A stretch of 64,000 bases of DNA, taken from assembly GCF_018619475.1 (NCBI RefSeq), contig NZ_JAHFZG010000003.1, forward strand, positions 1 to 64,000. The letters are read 5' to 3'. The translations under genes and the position numbers were made by a program. Source of the stretch: Rhodomicrobium sp. Az07. Lineage in GTDB: Bacteria > Pseudomonadota > Alphaproteobacteria > Rhizobiales > Rhodomicrobiaceae. Shown here in pieces: positions 37,097-45,609 of this stretch. Numbering within the stretch: the first letter of the stretch is position 1; every line of letters starts with the position of its first letter. The notes under the pieces are model-generated. The model made no database searches. It was not told the origin of the DNA and saw only the letters and a list, made by a program, of their open reading frames with translations.

Positions 37097-38390
37097 GTCG
37101 ATTTTTTACTCCGTCGTCGATCAGGCCGCGCTCAGTGCCTTCAACTTCGCGCTTGCCTTCGCGCTCATCCGTGTCTGGAGCGATAATCCGGAGGTGTTCG
37201 GGGTCTATTCGATGGTGTTCGCGGGCGCGCTTGCGCTGACATCGGTACAGAACGCGCTGATCAACGCGCAATTCACCATCCTCCGCCCCAAGGCGACCAG
37301 CGAAAGCGACGAGGCCACCCTTCTCTCGATGTTCTGGACGGTGAACGTCGCCGTTGTGCTCGGCGCGATGCTGCTGATGTTTGCCGCGATTCTCGCCACG
37401 GGCGGCCACCTCGCGCTGGCAGCCTCGGCCGCGGCCTATGTCAGCGCGACGCTCTTGCGCGAATACACCCGCAGCCTTCATTTCTCCAACATGAACGTGC
37501 GAGCCGTGCTCGCGCTCGACTGCATTTCGCTCGGCATAAGCATCGTTCTCATGGCGGCCGCCTATGCGTTCGGGCCGCCGCTCGGCCTGCCGATCCTGTT
37601 CGCGATCCTGGCAACGGGTCTCGTCGTCGCTTCCGCGCTCGCGGTCGGCGGTCAGCGCGCGCACTATCGAATCCTTGCGAACAGGGAGACCGCGACCTTC
37701 TATCGCGATGTGTGGCGCAAGCATTCCTTCTGGGCGCTGATGGGCGTGCTTACGTCGGAGTTTCAGCAGCGCGGGTATGTCTTCGTGGTGGCGGCGGCTT
37801 TCGGCGCGGGAAGCGTGGCGCTGATTCAGGCTGCGGCGCTCCTGTTCCGCCCGATCCAGCTCGTGACGCATGCATGGGGCAAGCTCGCGCGCGCGGTGCT
37901 CGCCGATCATCTGGCGAAGGGAGATGTCGCCCGCGCCCGCGCCTTCACGCTCGCAAGCTTCGCGGTACTCGGCGTTCTCTTCCTCGCCTTCAGTGCGGCA
38001 TTGGCGCTTGGCTGGCCCTTCATCAGCGAGACCCTCTTTCGTGGGCGCTACACCGACCTCGGCGGGATCGTCGTGCTGTGGGGGATGGCAGCGGCCGTCA
38101 TTATGGCCACGGGGATTTTCAGCCTCGAAGCGCAGACCCTCATGCGGTTCAAGGAACTGAGTTTCGGCGCGGTGCTGGGCGCGCTCGTTTGCGCGGCGGT
38201 GCTGGCCGTCGTGGTGGTGGTCGGCGATTTTCGCGCCTCGGTTCTTGCCGTGATCGCGGGGCAGCTGGCGTTCTTCGTCGTGGTGTTGCGCCTTCTGCCG
38301 AGAACGGCGTCAGTGCCAGCGGCTCCGTCGCAAAGCGCCCCTGACGCGGCCTTTGTCGCGCCGGTCGAAAAGGACGCAGCCAGACCATGA
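37089..38390 (+). CDS. Wzx-like polysaccharide flippase
   Basis: This integral membrane protein has 433 residues and about 12 predicted helices, starting MRKSIFYSVVDQAALSAFNFALAFALIR as in the oligosaccharide flippase group. It should move the undecaprenyl-linked repeat unit across the inner membrane. ATG 37089 has AGGA 5 nt upstream; an ATG at 37068 is also in frame. It overlaps the GumC-like gene by 8 nt and the GH10 gene by ATGA, so the three form an operon. Confidence 0.82.
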   Translation: MRKSIFYSVVDQAALSAFNFALAFALIRVWSDNPEVFGVYSMVFAGALALTSVQNALINAQFTILRPKATSESDEATLLSMFWTVNVAVVLGAMLLMFAAILATGGHLALAASAAAYVSATLLREYTRSLHFSNMNVRAVLALDCISLGISIVLMAAAYAFGPPLGLPILFAILATGLVVASALAVGGQRAHYRILANRETATFYRDVWRKHSFWALMGVLTSEFQQRGYVFVVAAAFGAGSVALIQAAALLFRPIQLVTHAWGKLARAVLADHLAKGDVARARAFTLASFAVLGVLFLAFSAALALGWPFISETLFRGRYTDLGGIVVLWGMAAAVIMATGIFSLEAQTLMRFKELSFGAVLGALVCAAVLAVVVVVGDFRASVLAVIAGQLAFFVVVLRLLPRTASVPAAPSQSAPDAAFVAPVEKDAARP

Positions 38391-39496
38391 CGTTAACCCG
38401 CCGCGAAATCCTCGGTGGTCTTGCCTCGCTCGCGGTCTTGAACGCGGCGCTCGATGGCGCAAAGGCCGAGGAAGGCGCTCCGGCGCTGAGGCGGCTCGGT
38501 GTGGAAAAGGGCCTCGTGATCGGCTCCGCGTTCTCGACGAACGAACTCAACCCCGCCGACGAAAGCTTTTTCCGGCGAGAAGTCGCGCGGATCACGCCCG
38601 AAAATGAGCTGAAGATGACCGCCATCAGGCCGGTGCGCGAGACATTCGACTTCGCGCGCGCCGATGTCATCGCCGATTTTGCCGCGCGGGGCGGACTCGA
38701 AATGCGCGGCCATACGCTCATCTGGAATAACGAGAAGCAGCCGGGGTGGCTTGCGACGCTCTCCGCAGCCGAAACGCGTGCGACCATCGAGGAGCACATC
38801 GAACGCACCATGGGCCGCTACGAGGGCCGCATCGAGGTGTGGGACGTGATCAACGAGCCCATCGGCGGCGTCGCGTTCGGGCCTTACATGTTGCGGGATG
38901 GGCCGTTCGTCCAGCGCCTCGGCCCGGACTACATCGCGCTTGTCTTTCGCACCGCGCGCGCCGCGGCTCCCCGCGCGAAGCTCGTCCTCAACGAGACGCA
39001 CACCGAGCGCGACGACCGCTTCGGCCGCGACTATCGCAAGCGCCTCCTTTATGTGATCGACCGTCTTCAGGACGCCGGCGTGCCGCTCGACGGGATCGGT
39101 CTGCAAGGCCATCTCCAACCCGACAAGCCCTTCGATCCGGACGGATTCGGCGCCTTTCTCGACGAGATCGCACGGCGGAAGCTCTTCATCGAGATCACCG
39201 AACTCGACGTCAACGATGCGAGCTTCCCCGACGACATCGCCCAGCGGGATCAGGCCGTCGCCGCAACATATCGGCGCTTTCTTCGCACCGCGCTCGCCAA
39301 TCCAGCGGTGAGGAGCCTCGGCTTCTGGCAACTCGGCGACGCCGCAAGCTGGTATGTCGCGGAGTCGGTCGAGGCAGATCCGTCAAGCCGGCGGCGCCCG
39401 CGCCCGCTTCTTTACGATGTCGACATGCGGCCGAAAACAGCCTTCGACGCGGTTGCGGATGAATTGCGGCGGATGCCCGCGCGTCCTCTCCGTTAG
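38387..39496 (+). CDS. Exported GH10 glycoside hydrolase (endo-1,4-beta-xylanase family)
   Basis: This 369-residue protein starts with a Tat-type signal, TRREILGGLASLAVLNAAL. The GH10 (beta/alpha)8 barrel shows TPENELKM, MRGHTLIWNN, the acid/base Glu157 in VWDVINEP and the nucleophile Glu272 in LFIEITELDV; all are intact. It is translationally coupled to the flippase gene by ATGA. In this setting it probably trims or releases the exopolysaccharide made by the locus rather than digesting plant xylan. A beta-1,4-linked xylose- or glucose-like backbone would fit. Confidence 0.9.
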   Translation: MTLTRREILGGLASLAVLNAALDGAKAEEGAPALRRLGVEKGLVIGSAFSTNELNPADESFFRREVARITPENELKMTAIRPVRETFDFARADVIADFAARGGLEMRGHTLIWNNEKQPGWLATLSAAETRATIEEHIERTMGRYEGRIEVWDVINEPIGGVAFGPYMLRDGPFVQRLGPDYIALVFRTARAAAPRAKLVLNETHTERDDRFGRDYRKRLLYVIDRLQDAGVPLDGIGLQGHLQPDKPFDPDGFGAFLDEIARRKLFIEITELDVNDASFPDDIAQRDQAVAATYRRFLRTALANPAVRSLGFWQLGDAASWYVAESVEADPSSRRRPRPLLYDVDMRPKTAFDAVADELRRMPARPLR

Positions 39497-40794
39497 CCGC
39501 CAGACGGCCCGCCGCTTTCGCGCGGGGTCAATCGTCGCGCGGTCATGAAACACAGGGCGACCGTGATAATCCACGGCATTGCGAGGCCGCGCGCGAGCGA
39601 CGATTCGGTGACGTTTTGCACGAGCAGGAAGATCAGCAGCGAAACGGCGAACAGGAAGAAAGCCTTGTCTTTGATCCGCAGCCGGTCGACGGCAAGCAGC
39701 ACTTGCCAGAGAAAGGCGAGCATGAGCGCGAGCCCCGCCGCGCCGACGGTCAGCGCAAGGTCGAGATATCCATTATGCGATTGCGTCAGCAGGTGGATGA
39801 AGGGGGGGCTCGCCTGAAGGTTCGGCGCATCGAAGCCCACGCCCCAGAAGGAACCGTAGCCGAAGCCGAAAAGCCATCGCGTCTCCCACTGTTCGACGGA
39901 GAACGCCCAGATTTCGTCGCGCCCGGTAAAGGAAGCGTCCGGCAGGATTGTCCCGAGCGCTTCGGCCACGGTCATGTCGAGCACGACGGTCACGATGAGG
40001 AGCAGACACGCCGCTAGCGAGCCCGCGAGCGCCAGAAGCACGGGCATCCCGAGCCGTGTCTCCCTGGTCGCAAGGAGGATCAGCCAGGCGGCGGCGGGCG
40101 CGGCGATGGCGAGGGCGGCTGCGGTCTTGTTGCCCGACAGGATCAGCAACCCGACCCACGCTGCGAGATAGGCCGCGTTCATGGCGCGCGAGAACGATCC
40201 TGAAAGGCGTGTCCGCCACATTGCGCCGATGAAAAGCCCCGTCGCCGCGATCACGCCGAGGAAGTTCTTGTCGCCCGATACGCCGCGAAGAAGACCGCGA
40301 TAATCGAAGGAGAACGGAAAGGCCATGCTCGCGATATTGGCGACGAGGGTGATCGCAAAGGCGATATAGGCCACACGGAGCACTTCGTCCTCCGACCGGC
40401 AATAAGCGGTGGCGCCCGCCGCGCAGTAAACGCCGATGATCAGCAGAAGAGTGCGCCGGAAGGAAATGTCGGGATGCGTCGCCCACGCCGCCGACATGAG
40501 GCAGAATGCGAGAAAGATCGGCAGGATCGAAAGCGGCGGCAGGAGGCGAAGCAGCCGCCCCGGCCCCTGCATCAGGATGACGAGCGTCACAAGGGCGGCG
40601 ATCGACAGCCAGAACAGCTGGTTGGCGAGATCGCTGGTTGCCGTCGTGACGGTGAAGGCTCCTTTCTGGAGGTCAGTGAAATCGACAGGTGAGATGTCGG
40701 GCGGAAGCATCTCGGCGACACGAAGCAGAATGACGAGCCAGAGGAAGGCGGGCAGCCACGCAAGCGGCGCGGAGCGGGCGGTCGTTTCGCTCAT
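39493..40794 (-). CDS. O-antigen ligase/Wzy-like polymerase
   Basis: This 433-residue integral membrane protein has about 11 predicted helices and a periplasmic loop typical of the Wzy_C/WaaL superfamily. GRDEIWAFSVEQWETRWLFGFGYGSFW and FIHLLTQSHNGYLDLALTVG contain the conserved Arg and His. It should polymerise repeat units or ligate them. ATG 40794 overlaps the upstream GT4 stop (ATGA); the longer frame to 41037 lies inside that gene. Its stop overlaps the convergent GH10 stop. Confidence 0.85.
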   Translation of the reverse strand: MSETTARSAPLAWLPAFLWLVILLRVAEMLPPDISPVDFTDLQKGAFTVTTATSDLANQLFWLSIAALVTLVILMQGPGRLLRLLPPLSILPIFLAFCLMSAAWATHPDISFRRTLLLIIGVYCAAGATAYCRSEDEVLRVAYIAFAITLVANIASMAFPFSFDYRGLLRGVSGDKNFLGVIAATGLFIGAMWRTRLSGSFSRAMNAAYLAAWVGLLILSGNKTAAALAIAAPAAAWLILLATRETRLGMPVLLALAGSLAACLLLIVTVVLDMTVAEALGTILPDASFTGRDEIWAFSVEQWETRWLFGFGYGSFWGVGFDAPNLQASPPFIHLLTQSHNGYLDLALTVGAAGLALMLAFLWQVLLAVDRLRIKDKAFFLFAVSLLIFLLVQNVTESSLARGLAMPWIITVALCFMTARRLTPRESGGPSGG

Positions 40795-41960
40795 GGCCTG
40801 CGGGCCTTCGCGACACGGGCGAGACAGTTTCGGTAGGCGGCGAGCGTTCGAGCGGAAAGGCTTTCCGGATCGTAAGCCCCGAGCGGGGCGGACGTGCCCC
40901 GGCGGGGGCGTTCCGCGCGGGCGACATCCAGTGTCTCGCGCAAGCCCTTGGGCGAAAGCGGTTGCGGCAGGGGGACGAACCAGCGGCGGCCAAGCTCCTC
41001 GGAAAGCGCCTTGAGCGAGCCGAGTTCCGGCGCGCACACCGGCACATCGTAGGACAACGAAAGAAGCACGCTGCCTGAGTTCAGGATCTGCTTGAAGTTG
41101 AAGGCGCCGAGGTCCGCAGCGGAGTAGATCGCCGCCATTTCGTCGTCCGAAAGGCGATGCGGGCGCACGATCAGGCGCCCCGCGCTTCCGCCCGCGAGAT
41201 CAACGAGCGCCGAAAGATAGGCGGTATCGTCGCACGCACCGGCGATCACGAGCCGTTCGTCTTCGCGCGCAACCTGAAGAAACGCTTGCGCCAGTTCCAG
41301 AACGCCCTTGCCCGGCCGGATTGCCCCGACTGCGGCGAGAATGAAATCCGACGCCCCGATGCCGAGCGCATCGCGAGCGCGGGCTGTGTCGACGCGCGCG
41401 GGATAAGCGGTGCGATAATGCGGGTGCGGGATAACGACGCTTTCGGCACCCGCGAGTTCTGGATACGCGTCGTGGCAGCGCCGCTCCGCTTCGGCCGTCA
41501 GATTGATGACGAGGTCCACCTTCGCGCAGAACGCGGCCATATACGCGCGCCAGATGCGTTCGCGACTTTCGCCAAGCGGCTCGTGCGGTGCGATGTTGTG
41601 CGCCGTCCAGACGACGATGCCGCCGTGGCTTCTCACGCGGTCTATCTGCCGCAACATGCGCCCGGCGTAGAGGCGCGACAGCCGGGGATGGGCGCGCGAG
41701 ACGCGGCCCCAGAAGATGCGCTCGGGCCAGTGGATGTGAAGGACGTCCGTATCGGCGGGGCAGGCGCGATAGAACGAAAATTCCGAGACGGCGCAGCCCC
41801 GTCTCGTCATGGGCTCATGGACAAGCCACGTATAGGGATTGACGGCGCGGTCGGCGAGGCCGGGGCAGGCGACGACGCGCAACCCGCAGACGCCCCCCAC
41901 TTTGGAGCGTTCCGGCGGCGGCGCGGACAGTCTGGAAGCAAGATCCGGGGCGATCGACAC
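40791..41960 (-). CDS. Glycosyltransferase family 4-like protein
   Basis: This GT-B transferase has 389 residues. The N-terminal domain shows DVLHIHWPERIFWG and GIVVWTAHNIAPHE; the nucleotide-sugar half has VGAIRPGKGVLELAQAF and the region ADLGAFNFKQILNSGSVLLSLSYDVPV in place of the usual E-x7-E, so the donor site differs from textbook GT4. The start is a GTG. It is coupled by ATGA to the polymerase gene and divergent from the SDR gene. Confidence 0.82.
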   Translation of the reverse strand: MSIAPDLASRLSAPPPERSKVGGVCGLRVVACPGLADRAVNPYTWLVHEPMTRRGCAVSEFSFYRACPADTDVLHIHWPERIFWGRVSRAHPRLSRLYAGRMLRQIDRVRSHGGIVVWTAHNIAPHEPLGESRERIWRAYMAAFCAKVDLVINLTAEAERRCHDAYPELAGAESVVIPHPHYRTAYPARVDTARARDALGIGASDFILAAVGAIRPGKGVLELAQAFLQVAREDERLVIAGACDDTAYLSALVDLAGGSAGRLIVRPHRLSDDEMAAIYSAADLGAFNFKQILNSGSVLLSLSYDVPVCAPELGSLKALSEELGRRWFVPLPQPLSPKGLRETLDVARAERPRRGTSAPLGAYDPESLSARTLAAYRNCLARVAKARRP

Positions 41961-42158
41961 GATTTCTCAAATATAATGAATGGATGTCCGACGAACCTTA
42001 GCATTTCAGCGCGCGTAGATCAGATCGCTTGCTCATTTCGGTTAAAGATTTAAATTTCGACAATTAACCACCTGCACAATACAACCGCCATCGGCCAGTC
42101 GCGACCATTGCGATGACCTTTGTATTTGACTAGACCGGACGAAGACGGAGTATGTGAC

Positions 42159-43199
42159 ATGAAAATATTCTTGACCGGACATTTGGGATACATCGGCACC
42201 GTCATGGCGCCGGTGCTTGCCGCCAACCGCCACAGCTTGACGGGTTGCGACGCCGATCTTTACGAGCGCTGCACCTACGCCGCGGGCGGCCGCATCGGCG
42301 ATTTCCCCACACTGCGGAAGGATGTGCGCGATGTGCAGGTGGAAGACCTCAAAGGCTTCGATGCCGTCATTCACCTCGCCGCGCTGTCCAACGATCCGTT
42401 GAGCGACCTCAATCCCGACATTACCTATGCGATCAATCACAAGGCGAGCGTGCGCCTCGCGGAACTGGCAAAGCGGGCAGGCGTGAAGCGCTTTCTCATG
42501 GCGTCTTCTTGCAGCAACTATGGTCGCGCGGGCGAGGCTCTCATCGATGAGAGCGGCGATCTCAATCCCGTCACCGCCTACGGACAATCCAAGGTCCGCT
42601 CCGAGCGCGATATCGGCGCCCTCGCCGACGACAGCTTTTGCCCCGTCTTTCTCCGCCCCGCGACGGCCTACGGTGTGTCGCCGCGCATGCGCTTCGACAT
42701 TGTGCTGAACAATCTCGTCGCCTGGGCGGTGACGAAGGGCGTCATCTACATGAAGTCGGACGGAACGCCATGGCGGCCGGTGGTCCACATCCGCGATATT
42801 TCGCAGGCGTTCATGCGCGCGCTCGAAGCCCCGCGCGACGCGGTCTGCAATCAAGCGTTCAACGTCGGCAGCACGGGGCACAATTACCGCATCCGCGACC
42901 TTGCCGAGGTGGTGGCTCAGGTCGTGCCCAACTGCCGAGTCGAGTATGCGGCCGATGCAGGCCCCGACACGCGGTCCTATCGCGTGAATTTCGGCAAGAT
43001 CGAACGCGAACTTGGCTTCAAGGCGGAATGGGACGCGAAAATGGGCGCGGAAGAACTTTACAAGTCCTATCGCGAGGCGGGGCTGACGCTCGAAGACTTC
43101 GAGGGACCGCGCTATCAGCGCATCGGCCACATCAAGTCGCTGCTCGCGTCGGGGATCCTCGCGTCCGATCTCAGGCATGTGCCACAGGCGGCGGCCTGA
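42159..43199 (+). CDS. NAD-dependent sugar epimerase/dehydratase (extended SDR)
   Basis: This 346-residue protein has the nucleotide-binding motif [25 protein letters not shown], and the catalytic YxxxK as YGQSK after [13 protein letters not shown], where Ser and Tyr complete the active site. It acts on a nucleotide-sugar, perhaps as 4-reductase or epimerase. It lacks the opening usual for CDP-glucose 4,6-dehydratase. ATG 42159 (MKIFLTG) is preferred to 42120. The DUF4910 gene follows after 2 nt, so the products probably act together. Confidence 0.87.
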   Translation: MKIFLTGHLGYIGTVMAPVLAANRHSLTGCDADLYERCTYAAGGRIGDFPTLRKDVRDVQVEDLKGFDAVIHLAALSNDPLSDLNPDITYAINHKASVRLAELAKRAGVKRFLMASSCSNYGRAGEALIDESGDLNPVTAYGQSKVRSERDIGALADDSFCPVFLRPATAYGVSPRMRFDIVLNNLVAWAVTKGVIYMKSDGTPWRPVVHIRDISQAFMRALEAPRDAVCNQAFNVGSTGHNYRIRDLAEVVAQVVPNCRVEYAADAGPDTRSYRVNFGKIERELGFKAEWDAKMGAEELYKSYREAGLTLEDFEGPRYQRIGHIKSLLASGILASDLRHVPQAAA

Positions 43200-43201
43200 C
43201 C

Positions 43202-44527
43202 GTGCGCGAGGCGTCGAAACCGGCGGCCAACACATTCGCAGGCTTTGACGCGGACGCGGGCACGTCGATCCATGCGATTGCCGCCGAAATCTTTCCGCTT
43301 TGCCGCAGCATTACGGGCGAAGGCGTAAGGGAGACCTTGCGCCGCCTCGGCCGCCATGTTCCGCTCGATGTGGTCGAGGTGGGGAGCGGCTCGCCCGCCT
43401 GCGACTGGACGGTTCCGAACGAATGGACCCTCCGCGCGGCCCATATAGAAAACGCAGCCGGTGAGCGGATCGTCGATTTCCGCGCGAACCCGCTGCATGT
43501 GATGAGCTACAGCGTCGCCGTCGACGAACTCATGCCGCTCGGCGAACTCAAGCGCCACATCCACACGCTTCCCGAACAGCCGGATCTCATCCCCTATCGC
43601 ACGTCCTATTACGAGCCGCGCTGGGGCTTCTGCATGGCGCATCGTCAAATGGAGGCGCTGCCGGACGGCCTTTACCGCGCTGTCATCGATGCCGATCTCG
43701 CGCCCGGCCATCTCACCTACGGCGAGTGCTATCTGCCGGGCGAAACGCCCGAGGAAGTGCTGCTCTCGGCGCATATCTGCCATCCCGGCATGGCGAACGA
43801 CAATTGTTCCGGCCTTGCGCTGCTCACGTTCCTGGCGAGCCAGCTTGCGGGTGAGAGAAGGCGCTACAGCTACCGCTTCCTGTTTGCGCCTGGGACCATC
43901 GGCGCCTTGACATGGCTCGCTCGCAACGAGGAAGCCGTTTCGCGCATCCGCCACGGGCTTGTGCTGTCCTGCGTCGGCGACGGCGGCGGCCCGTATTACA
44001 AGCGCAGCCGCCGGGGCGATGCTGCCATCGACCGCGCCATGGCCCATGTGCTGACTCTCAACAGCGCCGCCCCGGAAATCGTGGACTTTTTCCCCTACGG
44101 CTATGATGAGCGCCAGTTCTGCTCGCCGGGCTTCAATCTCCCGGTGGGGCTGTTCCAGCGGAGCCGCTATGCGAGTTTCCCCGAATATCACACTTCCGCC
44201 GATACGCTGGATTTCATCACGCCCGCGCATCTCGCCGAGAGCTATGCGCTGGTGCGCGAAGCGCTTTTCGTGATCGAAAACGACCGGCCCTATCGCAATC
44301 TGTTTCCGAAGGGCGAGCCGCAGCTTGGTCGGCGCGGGCTCTACGATGCGCTCGGCGGCGATCCGAAGGGGGGCGAAAAGAACCTCGCTATGCTTTGGGT
44401 GCTCAACCTTTCGGACGGAGCGCATTCGCTACTCGACATCGCCGAGCGCGCGAACATGCCCTTCGCGACGGTCCTCGCCACCGCACAGCTTCTGGAACAG
44501 CACAGTCTGATTGCGCCCATCGCCTGA
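43202..44527 (+). CDS. DUF4910 protein: M28-like aminopeptidase fold with C-terminal winged helix
   Basis: From GTG 43202 it has 441 residues. The first part begins with IFPLCRSITGEGVRETLRRL and includes a DUF2172-like insert. The M28-like metal centre shows AHICHPGMANDNCSG and a late YHTSADTLDFI, supplying His/Asp ligands. The last 60 residues (LLDIAERANMPFATVLATAQLL) look like the HTH_47 winged helix. Such proteins recur in polysaccharide loci; substrate unknown, possibly an aminoacyl- or acylamido-sugar. The frame extends upstream into the SDR gene but the true start must be near 43202. Confidence 0.82.
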   Translation: MREASKPAANTFAGFDADAGTSIHAIAAEIFPLCRSITGEGVRETLRRLGRHVPLDVVEVGSGSPACDWTVPNEWTLRAAHIENAAGERIVDFRANPLHVMSYSVAVDELMPLGELKRHIHTLPEQPDLIPYRTSYYEPRWGFCMAHRQMEALPDGLYRAVIDADLAPGHLTYGECYLPGETPEEVLLSAHICHPGMANDNCSGLALLTFLASQLAGERRRYSYRFLFAPGTIGALTWLARNEEAVSRIRHGLVLSCVGDGGGPYYKRSRRGDAAIDRAMAHVLTLNSAAPEIVDFFPYGYDERQFCSPGFNLPVGLFQRSRYASFPEYHTSADTLDFITPAHLAESYALVREALFVIENDRPYRNLFPKGEPQLGRRGLYDALGGDPKGGEKNLAMLWVLNLSDGAHSLLDIAERANMPFATVLATAQLLEQHSLIAPIA

Positions 44528-44543
44528 AGCGCGCCGAGGAAGC

Positions 44544-45608
44544 TCAGGCGGCCTTCCTTTGCTCGACATCGTCATGTTGCGCGACGACCATCGGCTCGAC
44601 GCGTTCAAGCCATGCCTCTCGCCACCAGCTGAAGATTTCGCGCGGGCAGAACATGCGCTGGCCGCTGTATTTGGACTGACACACCACACCGTCGAGGATC
44701 ACGGCAGGGGTCTTCAGAGTGCGCATCTCGCCACAGGTTTCGTCGACGAAACGTTCGACGCGCGTCCTCACCCGGAAAACCTTGCCGCAATAGGGGACGA
44801 GTTCGGCATCGAACATGAGGCCACGGTGGGAGCCGTCCTTGCCAAGCGTCGCGAGAATTTCCTCGAAAGGCTTGATACGGACGAACTCGCCGGGCTTGAG
44901 ATTCAGGACGGGCACCGATGCCCCGGATTTCTTTTGCGGAAACAGATCGGGACGGCGAGGGAAGGGGATACCGCCCCACAGAAAGCGCGCCTTGTTGTAC
45001 AGCCAGCGCGCGGGCGCGCCGATCTTGCGGCGATGCGCCCTCGTGCCGTAGGTGTAGCCGAGATAGGTCAGCCCTCGCAGAACCTGCGCGATGCTCCAGT
45101 TGCCCGAGCGGTAGGCGTTCGCATATTGGCGGACATCCCACCACGCCATGGGCCGGGTGAATTCGAGAAGGCTCGTCGCCTGACAGCGATAGAGTGTGCG
45201 GCCGTCCACTTCGTGCGAAGTGGCGGCGAGGACGTCGGCTTCGGTGCACCCGCGCGAGACGGGCGCAGGCGAGGGCAGGCAGGCGTCGCCCGCCTCGGAC
45301 ACCGGCTTCAACCAGGCCGTCCGCCAGAAGAGCAAACAGGCCGCCTGACAGCCGTCGAAGGCCTTACCGTCGCAACGGATGGGCAGATGCACGGTATCGT
45401 CGAGGTGGAGGCCGATATATTTGCCGCTCACTGTGTCGCAGGTTTTATACGCATTCTTGTAAATATGGAAACGCTGTCCGCAGTATTCGAACATCTGCGG
45501 CATGAATGGCATACCATCCAGCGCGCCATTCGTGTCGAGCGTCGCGAGGATTTCCGACTTGCTTCTGACTTCGAACTGCTCACCGGCTTTAATCATTTCA
45601 CTATCCAC
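44544..45608 (-). CDS. Protein with two copies of a cysteine-rich domain, function unknown
   Basis: This 354-residue protein has no signal or membrane helix. Residues 9-101 and 240-336 are copies of one domain: EVRSKSEILATLDTNG versus RIKPFEEILATLGKDG, EYCGQRFHIY versus PYCGKVFRVR, and a closing W..AWL. Four cysteines align (43/274, 57/292, 79/310, 87/321), suggesting a metal site in each half. The middle (about 150-215) is rich in Trp, Tyr and Arg. Such proteins occur in some polysaccharide loci. It begins 2 nt before the end of the GT4 gene, so it is the last gene of that operon. Confidence 0.75.
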   Translation of the reverse strand: MDSEMIKAGEQFEVRSKSEILATLDTNGALDGMPFMPQMFEYCGQRFHIYKNAYKTCDTVSGKYIGLHLDDTVHLPIRCDGKAFDGCQAACLLFWRTAWLKPVSEAGDACLPSPAPVSRGCTEADVLAATSHEVDGRTLYRCQATSLLEFTRPMAWWDVRQYANAYRSGNWSIAQVLRGLTYLGYTYGTRAHRRKIGAPARWLYNKARFLWGGIPFPRRPDLFPQKKSGASVPVLNLKPGEFVRIKPFEEILATLGKDGSHRGLMFDAELVPYCGKVFRVRTRVERFVDETCGEMRTLKTPAVILDGVVCQSKYSGQRMFCPREIFSWWREAWLERVEPMVVAQHDDVEQRKAA

Positions 45609-45609
45609 T

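Noticed and set aside
42159-43199. The SDR as CDP-glucose 4,6-dehydratase (RfbG)
   Set aside because: It lacks the typical N-terminal region and wording of RfbG and resembles general epimerase/reductase SDRs. It is kept only as a hypothesis in the findings.
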